In this document: positions 34,133 to 42,433 of the stretch, one piece after another
How positions within the stretch are numbered: the first letter of the stretch is position 1
How the letters are laid out: each line of letters starts with the position of its first letter
Assembly: GCF_013106755.1 (NCBI RefSeq)
Contig: NZ_WHPF01000004.1
Location: 1-64,000 of the forward strand
From: Limnovirga soli
GTDB lineage: Bacteria; Bacteroidota; Bacteroidia; Chitinophagales; Chitinophagaceae
DNA: 64,000 bases
Reading direction: 5' to 3'
The notes under the pieces: model-generated
What the model was told of the DNA's origin: nothing
Database searches by the model: none
The model's input: only the letters and a program-made list of their open reading frames with translations
Position numbers and translations under genes: made by a program

Positions 34133-35689
34133 ATGAAAACTGAATTAACCAATATTTGTAAAGAAAAATCATCAAGGTTTGTGGCTTCATTATTTCCATC
34201 CTCAATAGATCATCAGTGCCAGCAATTGGCTTCAGACATTGCCGGTATTGGCTTTTGCCAGTTGCATTACTCAGAAAATCACTTGTTATACGATCAAAAA
34301 TTGCTGGATATACTACACTTAAGTGAGTATAATAGCCAGAATGGGTTGTCAGATTTTTTTAGCCTGCTGCATATGGATGATGCTGGTTTTGTAAAAGAGG
34401 CAATTGACAATGCAATAATCAGTGGCCAATTAACTATTGAATGCAGGTTGGTGAATGAAAGTAATATACAACGCTGGCTGGCTGTAAAAGGCACTGTATA
34501 CAATTCTGAAGATACTTCAAAGCCTGTTTTACTTCTGGCATGTAGAGATATTACCCAGGAGAAAAATTCTGTTGAAACAATTGCTGCGCTAACAAAAAAA
34601 CTTTCGCTTGCAACCAGCTCGGGCAAAATTGGACTTTGGGATATTTTACTGCCCGATTTTGAAATTCATTGGGATGAATCTATGTACCAGCTTTTTGGGC
34701 TAGCCAGCAACAAAGCGCAACCACTATTTGCAGTGTGGCTAAAAAGTATTCACGAAGAAGATGTAGAAGCACAGAAAAATATTATCGAAAATGCCATTGC
34801 CGAAAAAACAAATTTTGAATCGGAGTTTCGTATAGTTAGGCCTGATAACTCTATACGTTATTTAAAATCCTATGGTTTTTTAAGGCATAATACTAAAGGT
34901 GATGTATGCGGTGTACTGGGTGCTTATCTTGATATTACCGATCAAAAAAATGCGGAGCAGGAGCTTTCCCGCCTAAACCAAAACCTGGAAAAAAGAGCCG
35001 AGGAATTAATTGCTTCCAATAACGAGCTGGAACGCTTTGCCTATATTGCCTCACACGATTTACAGGAGCCGCTTAGAATGGTAAGCAGTTTTATGCATTT
35101 ACTTACCGATCAATACGGCGACACACTTGATAGCGCTGCAAAAGAATATATTCATTATGCTGTAGATGGCGCAGAGCGTATGAAACGGCTAATAATGGAT
35201 TTGCTGGAGTATTCCAGGGTAGGTACCAATAAAGATAAATATGAACAGGTAGATATTAACCAGGTATTAAAAAATATTGAGCAGGTTTTTGAGCCTGAAT
35301 TATCTGAAACAAAAGGACAAATTATTTATGGCGAATTGCCAGTTATAAAAGGTATTGCCACACAAATAGAACAATTGTTTCAAAACTTAATTAGCAATGC
35401 TTTAAAATACCATGGCAGCCTGCCCCCAAAAATTTATATTACCTATAAAGAAGATGAGCAGTACTGGACATTTTTTGTAAAAGACAATGGCATTGGTATT
35501 AATGCAAAATTCTTTGAAAAAATATTTGTAATTTTTCAAAGATTACATTCCAATTCAAAATACTCTGGTACAGGAATAGGCCTTGCTGTTTGTAAAAAAA
35601 TTGTAGACCGGCATAAAGGAAGTATTTGGGTAGAGTCTGAGCCAAATATTGGTAGCATTTTTTATTTTACAGTGTATAAATATTTATAA
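34133..35689 (+). CDS. Cytoplasmic PAS-domain histidine kinase
   Basis: A 518-residue sensor kinase without membrane segments. Two PAS/PAC sensor domains (about 30-142 and 155-272, the second ending in the PAC-type VCGVLGAYLDITDQKNAE) precede a short coiled coil (LSRLNQNLEKRAEELIASNNELE). The HisKA domain follows with H308 in FAYIASHDLQEPLRMVSSF, then the HATPase_c boxes NLISNALKYH, VKDNGIGI and GTGIGLAVCKKIVDRHKG. The FAYIASHDLQEPLR form is the bacteriophytochrome-like Bacteroidota kinase type. The ligand and cognate regulator are unknown. First of the plus-strand kinases in the cluster. Confidence 0.92.
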   Translation: MKTELTNICKEKSSRFVASLFPSSIDHQCQQLASDIAGIGFCQLHYSENHLLYDQKLLDILHLSEYNSQNGLSDFFSLLHMDDAGFVKEAIDNAIISGQLTIECRLVNESNIQRWLAVKGTVYNSEDTSKPVLLLACRDITQEKNSVETIAALTKKLSLATSSGKIGLWDILLPDFEIHWDESMYQLFGLASNKAQPLFAVWLKSIHEEDVEAQKNIIENAIAEKTNFESEFRIVRPDNSIRYLKSYGFLRHNTKGDVCGVLGAYLDITDQKNAEQELSRLNQNLEKRAEELIASNNELERFAYIASHDLQEPLRMVSSFMHLLTDQYGDTLDSAAKEYIHYAVDGAERMKRLIMDLLEYSRVGTNKDKYEQVDINQVLKNIEQVFEPELSETKGQIIYGELPVIKGIATQIEQLFQNLISNALKYHGSLPPKIYITYKEDEQYWTFFVKDNGIGINAKFFEKIFVIFQRLHSNSKYSGTGIGLAVCKKIVDRHKGSIWVESEPNIGSIFYFTVYKYL

Positions 35690-35705
35690 TAACAGGCATT
35701 ATTTA

Positions 35706-35854
35706 CCCGGCTGCAAAACAATTGGCATCACCACTTGCGTCGCACACTTGTACTGTGAAGCATTGTGCAACTAATATGAATTTTTTGATGCCATGAAAAC
35801 AGAACGATGAACCGAGCGTGGCAAGTAAAGCCTAATAGATATTTAAAAGCTGGC
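35706..35854. repeat. Paired intergenic repeat, class I plus class II
   Basis: Box CCCGGC (35706-35711), 22-nt spacer, class I core CTTGCGTCGCACACTTGTAC (35734-35753). Facing it is a class II core on the minus strand (CTTGCCACGCTCGGTT, 35810-35825), a 23-nt spacer and a degenerate box GCTGGC (35849-35854). A mixed pair with the standard outward geometry. Confidence 0.85.
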
Positions 35855-35937
35855 TAACAAAAATAAAAGGCTATAAACCCAAACACCTGATTTTTCATAG
35901 CTAATGAATTGTATTATTCCATTTAAATAATTATACC

Positions 35938-37743
35938 GTGTTAGACAAACAAATTGATATTTTAATTGTGGAAGATAATCCCGGCGACAGGCTTATTCTT
36001 TCTACGTATCTTAAGAAAACAGGTTTGCATATTGGTGAATTATTTATTGCAGAAGACCTGGAAAGCGCCTTTGCCATTTTATCAGAGCAAAAACCCGATA
36101 TAGTTTTTCTGGATTTGTTTTTGCCGGATTCAATAGGGCTCGACTCATTTAGACGCGTTGCCAATGTAAATGCATTTATACCCATTGTAATTTTAACTGG
36201 TTTGTCGGATGCCCGGTTGGCGCTGGAAGCCATTGCATCAGGCGCACAGGATTATTTGATTAAGGGTGATTTTAATGAAAAGATTTTAAATAAAACCATA
36301 CAGTATAGTATAGAGCGCAAGCTGGCACATTTACAGCTGGCACTAAGTGAAAAACGTTTCAGGGCCTTAAGTGAAAATAGTTATGATGGATTAACTGTAT
36401 TGAATAAAGACCTTGGCATTATAGAAATAAGCCCAGCCGGCAGAAAAATTTTGGGCTATTCGCCAGATGAAGTGATAGCACAATTTAGTATTGAGGTTAT
36501 TCACCCCGAAGATCAGCAACTGGTAAATAAATCTTTAAACGAAATACTGGAAGATGCCACCATTGTGCGGCTGATTGAATACCGTTTTGAAATGCCTGAT
36601 GGCAGTTATAAATGGCTGGAATCATCGTTTCATAATTTGTTACATGAACCTGCTGTAAATGCTATTGTATTAAACTACCGCGAAATAACAGAGCGAAAAA
36701 AGTCTGAATCATTACTAAAAGAATCGGAAGAACGTTATCGTTTTTTGTTTGAGAAAAACCCTATGTCAATTATGATATGGGATATTGCCACCCTGCAAAT
36801 ATTGGAAGTAAACGAAACCATGAATTTTGAATATGGCTATTCAAAAGAAGAGCTGCCTGGTATGGGTATTATGGATATATGCGCTGCAGAAGAACAAAAA
36901 GCATTTAAACAATTTGCGGATAAATTTTATACCAGTGCCGACAATTTATTTACAGGTATTTGGCAACATAGAAAAAAGGATGGCGAATTAATGACCATGG
37001 AAATATTTTTTCATAAAATTTACTATCGTGGCCGGCAATGTGTATTGGCTATGGTAAAAAATATTACCGAAAAACTTTTTCTGGAAGCAAGACTGGAAGA
37101 AGAAAAATCTAATCAGCAAAAACAAATTACTGAAGCAATTATTAAAGCACAGGAAAGGGAGCGGGCCGAGATTGGTAAGGAATTACATGACAACGTTAAC
37201 CAGATATTGTCTATTACCAATTTGTATTTGCATTGCGCCATTACAGGTGTAGGATCTAAGGAAAATTTTATTGCCGATAGTAAGAAAAATGTAATGGATG
37301 CCATGAAGGAAATACAAAAAATTTCCAGGGCTATTACACCACCAGATATTTCTTATCTTGGCTTAGAGCCTGTCATAAAATCGCTTACTGCCAATCTCAA
37401 ATCAACCAATATGTATGAGATTGATCTGGTGCTTGATTTTGGCGAGGAGGAAGAGATAAATAATAATATAAAGCTTACTATATACAGGATTATTCAGGAG
37501 CAAATCAATAATATTATCAAACATGCCGAGGCCAAAAAAATCAATATTACTTTAATAAAATCTGATGATAATATCCTGGAACTGGATATTGTAGATGATG
37601 GTAAAGGTTTTGAAATGGGTAAAACCAATTATGGCATAGGGATAACCAATATTAAAAACAGGGTAGAACTGTATAATGGACAAATGGAGTTAATATCCTC
37701 ACCCAATGCAGGTTGTAGCCTGCATGTTACATTTCCATTGTAA
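35938..37743 (+). CDS. Receiver-PAS-PAS hybrid sensor kinase of the HisKA_3 (NarX-like) class
   Basis: A 601-residue soluble protein with a GTG start. Order: an N-terminal receiver (about 5-125; DILIVEDNPGD, phospho-acceptor D59 in DIVFLDLFLPDS); PAS about 140-255 with PAC end LNYREITERKKSE; a second PAS about 262-380; a HisKA_3 dimerisation domain with QERERAEIGKELHDNVNQIL (ELHDNVNQ carries the phospho-His); and a HATPase with INNIIKHAEAK and DDGKGFEMGKTNYGIGITNIKNRVELYNG. HisKA_3 kinases normally phosphorylate LuxR-type regulators; the one at 33312-33941 is the nearest. The N-terminal receiver suggests input from another kinase of the cluster. Confidence 0.9.
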   Translation: MLDKQIDILIVEDNPGDRLILSTYLKKTGLHIGELFIAEDLESAFAILSEQKPDIVFLDLFLPDSIGLDSFRRVANVNAFIPIVILTGLSDARLALEAIASGAQDYLIKGDFNEKILNKTIQYSIERKLAHLQLALSEKRFRALSENSYDGLTVLNKDLGIIEISPAGRKILGYSPDEVIAQFSIEVIHPEDQQLVNKSLNEILEDATIVRLIEYRFEMPDGSYKWLESSFHNLLHEPAVNAIVLNYREITERKKSESLLKESEERYRFLFEKNPMSIMIWDIATLQILEVNETMNFEYGYSKEELPGMGIMDICAAEEQKAFKQFADKFYTSADNLFTGIWQHRKKDGELMTMEIFFHKIYYRGRQCVLAMVKNITEKLFLEARLEEEKSNQQKQITEAIIKAQERERAEIGKELHDNVNQILSITNLYLHCAITGVGSKENFIADSKKNVMDAMKEIQKISRAITPPDISYLGLEPVIKSLTANLKSTNMYEIDLVLDFGEEEEINNNIKLTIYRIIQEQINNIIKHAEAKKINITLIKSDDNILELDIVDDGKGFEMGKTNYGIGITNIKNRVELYNGQMELISSPNAGCSLHVTFPL

Positions 37744-37770
37744 TATATAAAGAAATAAAGCGGATTAATA

Positions 37771-38214
37771 TTAAGCAATTTGTGCCTGAAAATTGGGTAC
37801 AAAATGCTTTATTAACCACTTGTTGTATTTCAGGTTTTCTATTTCTGCCGGATTCAATGGCTTTGATAAAAATTCAATAACACTTTTATATTTTCTTGCT
37901 TTTATCGGATCCTGTGGATCAACAGATGAAGACAGAATTACTATTTTAATTTCAGGGAATTTATTGCCAAATTCTTTTTCGTAAGCCTCTATAAATTGCC
38001 AGGCATCCATCACGGGCATATTAATATCCACAATAATTAATTCCGGCATTTCATGGTATAGTTGCAGGCTGTTTAATTCCTTCAGGTATTCCAATGCGGC
38101 ATTTGCACTTAGTAAACCTACATAATGCTCGCAAAAAGCTGCTTGTTTTAACTGGTACTTTGATAGAATGAGCGTTACTTCATCATCATCAATGGCAAGT
38201 GTACGGTGTATCAT
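37771..38214 (-). CDS. Single-domain response regulator
   Basis: A 147-residue CheY-like receiver without an output domain. RTLAIDDDEVTLIL supplies the acidic pocket, D63 in ELIIVDINMPVMDAWQF is the phospho-acceptor, ILSSSVDPQD carries the conserved Ser/Thr region and FLSKPLNPAEIENL the conserved lysine. It is last in a minus-strand pair, 6 bp after the receiver-PAS kinase, so it is probably that kinase's output or a phosphate sink. Confidence 0.9.
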   Translation of the reverse strand: MIHRTLAIDDDEVTLILSKYQLKQAAFCEHYVGLLSANAALEYLKELNSLQLYHEMPELIIVDINMPVMDAWQFIEAYEKEFGNKFPEIKIVILSSSVDPQDPIKARKYKSVIEFLSKPLNPAEIENLKYNKWLIKHFVPNFQAQIA

Positions 38215-38220
38215 GGCCGG

Positions 38221-39726
38221 TTAATTTAAGTTTTTAAACAATATTTTATATTGGGTGCCCATATCAATTGCACTATCTATTTCTACTGTACCGCCTAAGG
38301 CTTTTACCTGAGATTTTACTGTGTAAAGTCCAAGTCCTTTGCCAACCGAGTTTTTATGAAAACGCTGGTGCAAACCAAAAACCTTTTCCTTATATCGTTT
38401 CAAATCAATGCCCGAACCATTATCGGCATAATATAAAATGGTATGATTGTCTGTTTTTGTTGTTTTTACCTCTACTTTTAATTGTCTGTCGGTAGATTTA
38501 TATTTAATTGAATTAGAAAGCAGGTTGTACATGATATTTTCCAGGTAAGTTTGATTAAAATAAACCCACTGTACCTCGTTAAAATTCTCATCAAATATCA
38601 TATCGGCCTCTTCAATCATATTTCTGAGGGATAGTTTTACGTTTTCAAAAAGCAGTTTAAAGTTTAGTAACTCAACTTTTACATTTTCTTTTTTTCTGAT
38701 TAGTAAAATATTCATCAAATCCTGCAAAGTGTCATTTAACTGTTTGGAGGAATGCACCACATTCTCAAACAGCATATTTAAGGTTGGGTCTGGTATTTGC
38801 TGCAATGCAATTAACTCTTCAAAACCAAGTATGTTCGATAAAGGTGCTCTAACATTGTGCGAAATAATATAGGCAAATTCCTGCAGGTCTTTATTGCTTT
38901 GGGTTAATTCTTCAATCAACAGGTTTTTTTCCTTTTCACTTTTTTTGCGTTCGGTAATATCTCGGGTGGCACCAATTAATCTAAGTGCTTTACCCTCTTT
39001 ATCTCTTAAAATATAGGCTTTGTTTTGAACATGAATATAAACGCCATCACCGCGTTTAACCCTAAACTCTTCGGCATATTCAGTTTTTTTGCCATCGTTT
39101 AAAACTTTCAGCAGGTTCTTATACACTTTACCAATATCCTCGGGGTGAATACTTTCAGCCCATTCAAAAGGGTTATCGCTGCATAAAATATCATCTTCCC
39201 CCATTAATTTTTTCCAGCCTTCTTCACTGCGGTAAAACAATTTTTTCTCCAGGTCGTAATCCCACACCATATCCTGTGTTGCTTTTGTAGCCAGGGTATA
39301 GCGTTCATTCATTTCCTTAATTTTAACTAAATTTCTTTTTCTTTCTATACTGTATTGAATGGTTTTATATAAAATCTTTTTATCAAACTCGCCTTTTTCC
39401 AAATAATCCTGTGCACCGTTTTTTATGGTTTTGTATGCTACTCTTTTGTCTGAGTAACCCGTTAAAACAATAATGGGTAGATCTTCTGCTACTTTGTTAA
39501 TGGCATTAAAGGTTTCTAATCCCGAGCTGTCGGGTAAAAATAAATCCAGGAATATTAAACTAATGCTTTTATCCTTTTCAAGGTAGTGAATAGCATCCGC
39601 CAGGTTTTCTACCGAATGAATACAGCAAACAATCTCTGTTTTAGAAAGAATGGTTTTAATGTAGAGCAAGTCACCAGGATTGTCCTCTACAATAAGAATG
39701 TTTATATTCTCGTCAATAGTTAGCAT
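38221..39726 (-). CDS. Receiver-PAS histidine kinase
   Basis: A 501-residue soluble kinase. N-terminal receiver (about 8-125; NILIVEDNPGDLLYI, phospho-acceptor D61 in LIFLDLFLPDSSG), PAS/PAC about 150-268 (VWDYDLEKKLFYRSEEGW ... LIGATRDITERKKSE), then HisKA with the phospho-His in FAYIISHNVRAPLSNILGFEEL (the HNVRAP form common in Bacteroidota) and HATPase_c with NLLSNSIKYKS, YADNGSGID and GKGLGLYTVKSQVKALGG. Its receiver is very like that of the 35938 protein (VEDNPGD, FLDLFLPDS), suggesting duplication. Co-transcribed with the single-domain regulator. Confidence 0.92.
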   Translation of the reverse strand: MLTIDENINILIVEDNPGDLLYIKTILSKTEIVCCIHSVENLADAIHYLEKDKSISLIFLDLFLPDSSGLETFNAINKVAEDLPIIVLTGYSDKRVAYKTIKNGAQDYLEKGEFDKKILYKTIQYSIERKRNLVKIKEMNERYTLATKATQDMVWDYDLEKKLFYRSEEGWKKLMGEDDILCSDNPFEWAESIHPEDIGKVYKNLLKVLNDGKKTEYAEEFRVKRGDGVYIHVQNKAYILRDKEGKALRLIGATRDITERKKSEKEKNLLIEELTQSNKDLQEFAYIISHNVRAPLSNILGFEELIALQQIPDPTLNMLFENVVHSSKQLNDTLQDLMNILLIRKKENVKVELLNFKLLFENVKLSLRNMIEEADMIFDENFNEVQWVYFNQTYLENIMYNLLSNSIKYKSTDRQLKVEVKTTKTDNHTILYYADNGSGIDLKRYKEKVFGLHQRFHKNSVGKGLGLYTVKSQVKALGGTVEIDSAIDMGTQYKILFKNLN

Positions 39727-39871
39727 ATTAATTACTTATTGGCCTTACGGATTTTGGATACGAAATAGGTTCAGTTAGCACTTTTGATGTATAAAGTACC
39801 CACTATAAAAATGCACAATGGGTAGTACCTCAGAATGAAATGGTGTAGAGATAATTCTACAAACTAATAAA

Positions 39872-39919
39872 TGTGGTAAAAAAAAATGCACTAACTACCA
39901 TTTTGGTTGTTAGTGCATT
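39872..39919 (-). terminator. Terminator after the TlpA-like gene
   Basis: An 11-bp stem AATGCACTAAC/GTTAGTGCATT (39885-39919), extended by three more pairs, with a T-run on the minus strand. It lies 165 bp past the TlpA-like stop, with the repeat element between them. Confidence 0.75.
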
Positions 39920-39939
39920 TTGTAAAAGAATTGTTATTG

Positions 39940-39984
39940 GCCCGGCAAATTAACCTTGGGCAACTGTACTTGCGTCGCACACTT
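39940..39984 (+). repeat. Intergenic repeat, class I with altered end
   Basis: Box GCCCGGC (39940-39946), 22-nt spacer, core CTTGCGTCGCACACTT (39969-39984), after which GTAC is replaced by CAGGG. Same subtype as the copy at 51965. The 357-bp gap otherwise holds the terminator at 39872 and no gene. Confidence 0.88.
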
Positions 39985-40083
39985 CAGGGTTCCTCATTTA
40001 TGGCAACTAATCCGCTTTGTTCAATGAAACCACTGGTTCAAAAACGGGTAATAACTAAATGGAAAGGTTTTATAAGCAATAAC

Positions 40084-40557
40084 TTATTTCAGCCCATCTT
40101 TTAGCATTTTTTCCAGTTCCTGGTGAGATGGGTTTATGGCCAATATCTTCCCTTTAGTATCTAATAAAAAGGTATTTGGTATAAAGTTAACTTCCCATGG
40201 TCCGGCATAATCGCCTTTTATATCCAGTACACTCGGCCAGCTGATTTTATCTTCTTTCATAGCCAGTTTCCAGTCATTTGCATCATTGTCTAAAGAAATG
40301 CTATACACTTCAAAGCCTTTGCTATGATAGGCAGAATATATTTTCTTCAATGATGGTACCGTCCTGCGGCAGGGCCCACACCAACTGGCCCAAAAATCTA
40401 TTAATACCATTTTTCCCTTTAAAGAGGATAAACTAATGGTTTTACCCGCGGCATTGGGTAAACTTATTTCTTTGGCATTTGCACCCACAGCAGGTTGTGC
40501 ATAAGAAAAGCTAAATACTAAACTGGCAATAAGTAAAAGTGATAGTTTCTGCATCAA
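40084..40557 (-). CDS. TlpA-like thiol-disulfide oxidoreductase
   Basis: A 157-residue exported thioredoxin-like protein: signal peptide MMQKLSLLLIASLVFSFSYAQ (M2 is an alternative start), then an AhpC/TSA-like fold with LPNAAGKTISLSSLKGKMVLIDFWASWCGPCRRTVPSLKKI. WCGPC is the redox-active pair, and the cis-proline region is NFIPNTFLLDTKGKILA. It probably reduces or isomerises disulfides in periplasmic proteins. Its position beside two cysteine-rich metal-binding proteins suggests it keeps those cysteines reduced; that is inference. Confidence 0.9.
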   Translation of the reverse strand: MMQKLSLLLIASLVFSFSYAQPAVGANAKEISLPNAAGKTISLSSLKGKMVLIDFWASWCGPCRRTVPSLKKIYSAYHSKGFEVYSISLDNDANDWKLAMKEDKISWPSVLDIKGDYAGPWEVNFIPNTFLLDTKGKILAINPSHQELEKMLKDGLK

Positions 40558-40616
40558 ATAAAATATTAATGTAAAAGCAACTGTTTCAAAAGCATATTTG
40601 AAACAGTTGCCGGTTA

Positions 40617-41141
40617 TTATAACGTAACGTGGTACACTTTGGTACCACTGATTGTACTACAAGTGGATGATACCCCATTATTCATGCATGGCAAAGCCGC
40701 ATATTTCTTAAACTCCTTTTCGGTTTCAAAGTGTTTATCTAACAGCGTAACTACTTTTTCACCGTTTAACACCTGATCCTGAACATTTACAAAATGCAGT
40801 TCTAAGCCTGCTGTATTTACCTTAGCATCGTTTTTAATAGCCACATTATTAAATTGCATGGCCACCTTTAAGCGGGTTATATAATATCCCGCTTCTACAA
40901 TGGTTTTATTAATGTCGTCAAAATCTATTGTAGCATCCTTTTTAAATACAATAGCATAGCTTTCGTCCTTAAAATTGGTTTTTACACTTTCTATTACGGG
41001 CATTTTTTTCAGGGCCTCATAAATAGTTTTGCTGCACATGCTGCAGGTTATACCGCCTGGCGTTAGTGTTGCTTTTGTTACCTGCGCCTTTGGTTGAAGG
41101 CTACATGCCAATAATAAAACTGCTAACCATATATTTTTCAT
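40617..41141 (-). CDS. Exported heavy-metal-associated (HMA) domain protein
   Basis: About 174 residues from the ATG at 41141 (MKNIWLAVLLLACSLQPKAQ, a good signal peptide; the longer frame adds an unlikely leader). An HMA fold follows: ATLTPGGITCSMCSKTIYEALKKMPVIESVKTNFKDESYAIVFKKDATIDFDDINKTIVEAGY, with a CSMC metal-binding pair. The C-terminal part holds two or three further cysteines (LPCMNNGVSSTCST). Likely a periplasmic copper or similar metal binder. The next gene upstream, also HMA, is 23 bp away, consistent with one operon. Confidence 0.82.
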   Translation of the reverse strand: MKNIWLAVLLLACSLQPKAQVTKATLTPGGITCSMCSKTIYEALKKMPVIESVKTNFKDESYAIVFKKDATIDFDDINKTIVEAGYYITRLKVAMQFNNVAIKNDAKVNTAGLELHFVNVQDQVLNGEKVVTLLDKHFETEKEFKKYAALPCMNNGVSSTCSTISGTKVYHVTL

Positions 41142-41164
41142 ACACATATTGCTAAAAGTGCAAT

Positions 41165-41674
41165 TTACATTTTTCCGCAATCTTTACCGTTACAGCAGCT
41201 TTGTTTTGCTGTAGCATCTTTCATATCGTTGCAACAGGCCATGGCTGTATCTTTTTTGCAGCAGTTGTCCATTTTGGCACATTTATCTGCATCGCCGCAA
41301 CATTTCATGGTATTGTTATTGTTTGCAGCGCTGTTGCCTTTTGCAGCTGGTCTGTCGTACTGGCAACATTTATCCAGTTTTTTGTAATCGGCCTCTTTTG
41401 CTTTTTTGTCCTGCGTATCATACCCTGCGCCGGCTATTTTTTCCTGAATTTTAGTATTGCTTGTTTTTGTAGCATTATAGCTTACAACAAGTAATTTGCT
41501 GGTTTTGTTCCAGTCGGCAGTGGTTGCGCCTGCAGACAGGGCAGCCGTTTCTATATGTTCTTTACAACTGCCGCAGTTACCCCAAACTTTTATGGTATCG
41601 GTGGTAGTTTGTGCGCCGGCTAAAAAAACTATCAGTGAAAATGCAGTAGTAAGCACTGCTATATACTTTTTCAT
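41165..41674 (-). CDS. Exported HMA-domain protein with cysteine-rich tail
   Basis: A 169-residue protein from the ATG at 41674 (MKKYIAVLTTAFSLIVFLAGAQ, signal peptide). An HMA domain follows with GNCGSCKEHIETAALSAGATTADWNKTSKLLVVSYNATKT (GNCGSC metal-binding loop). The last ~60 residues carry five CC pairs and several single cysteines with Lys/Asp/Met (KCCQYD, KCCGDADKC, NCCKKD, MACCND, QSCCNGKDC). This metallothionein-like tail suggests metal sequestration in the periplasm. First gene of a probable three-gene operon with the HMA protein and the TlpA-like protein. Confidence 0.82.
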   Translation of the reverse strand: MKKYIAVLTTAFSLIVFLAGAQTTTDTIKVWGNCGSCKEHIETAALSAGATTADWNKTSKLLVVSYNATKTSNTKIQEKIAGAGYDTQDKKAKEADYKKLDKCCQYDRPAAKGNSAANNNNTMKCCGDADKCAKMDNCCKKDTAMACCNDMKDATAKQSCCNGKDCGKM

Positions 41675-41896
41675 ATCGTTATATATTAATGTGATGATTG
41701 ATTGTGGCAATATACGCCTCCTGCCAAAAAATGCAGCAGGATATATAGTAAAATAAGGTTATAATTTTTTTTTGATGGATTGGTTTTGGTTCCGCCAAGG
41801 CTGCAATGGACATCGTTTTTTGCATCGCATTTGGCTCTCCTGCACATCTTTAATATAGCTTTTTTAATAGCCTTTTTGTTGCAAATAGAACCTGTA

Positions 41897-41945
41897 GTAC
41901 AAGTGTGCGACGCAACGGCTGCTGCACAAAGCTTCAACAGCCCGG
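41897..41945 (-). repeat. Intergenic repeat, class I (single)
   Basis: Minus-strand core GTTGCGTCGCACACTTGTAC (41897-41916; first base changed), 23-nt spacer, box GCCCGG (41940-41945). Confidence 0.9.
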
Positions 41946-41965
41946 TACACAAGATTAACCTGTTA

Positions 41966-42343
41966 TCAAATTCTGAAAACGCAGTTTTTTATATAAGACT
42001 TTGTATTGTTTATTAGCGGTGGGTCATTGGCTTTGGATGCTAAAAAGGGATTTATAGCCAGTCCATAAGCATCAATAAAATCAGGTGCCTGAGGTAAAGC
42101 GATTTGTGGTGTGCTGAAAATGAACTCAGGATTGGCCTTTTCATGTGCGTCGTTCACTTTTACCAACTTGTATAAGTGCCCACAGCAAGGCATTTTAGCT
42201 TTACAGTTGCCGCAAACCTCATTGGTATACTGGTTAATGCTTACACCTTCTACCTTGCCCATACAATAGTGTATATTAATGGCAAGACCGGTTGACATAC
42301 CCAGGTATAAAAATGCTAATATGGTGGCAACTGCCCTTTTCAT
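41966..42343 (-). CDS. HYC_CC_PP family protein
   Basis: A 125-residue exported protein. The signal-like start MKRAVATILAFLYLGMSTGLA leads into NIHYCMGKVEGVSI, and further cysteines occur as VCGNCKAKMPCCGHLYKLVKV. The HYC, CC and late PP (NDPPLIN) are the marks of the Bacteroidota HYC_CC_PP family, whose function is not known; the cysteine/histidine content fits metal handling. Together with the HMA proteins it forms a metal-related neighbourhood. It stands 90 bp from the porin gene. Confidence 0.85.
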   Translation of the reverse strand: MKRAVATILAFLYLGMSTGLAINIHYCMGKVEGVSINQYTNEVCGNCKAKMPCCGHLYKLVKVNDAHEKANPEFIFSTPQIALPQAPDFIDAYGLAINPFLASKANDPPLINNTKSYIKNCVFRI

Positions 42344-42433
42344 GAAATGTAAAGGTAAAGAGGAATGGTGATTTTAAAAATGATGCAAACGCTTTTTATG
42401 TTAATGCGGTAAGAAATTTAAATGGTAAACCTC

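Noticed and set aside
39907-40104. A 65-residue plus-strand frame containing YLRRTL
   Set aside because: The coding look comes from the repeat element read in one frame; it also runs into the TlpA-like gene.
41686-41952. An 88-residue minus-strand frame upstream of the HMA gene
   Set aside because: It runs through the intergenic repeat (peptide VASHTCTTG), overlaps the HMA protein's leader and has no recognisable domain; more likely a chance frame.
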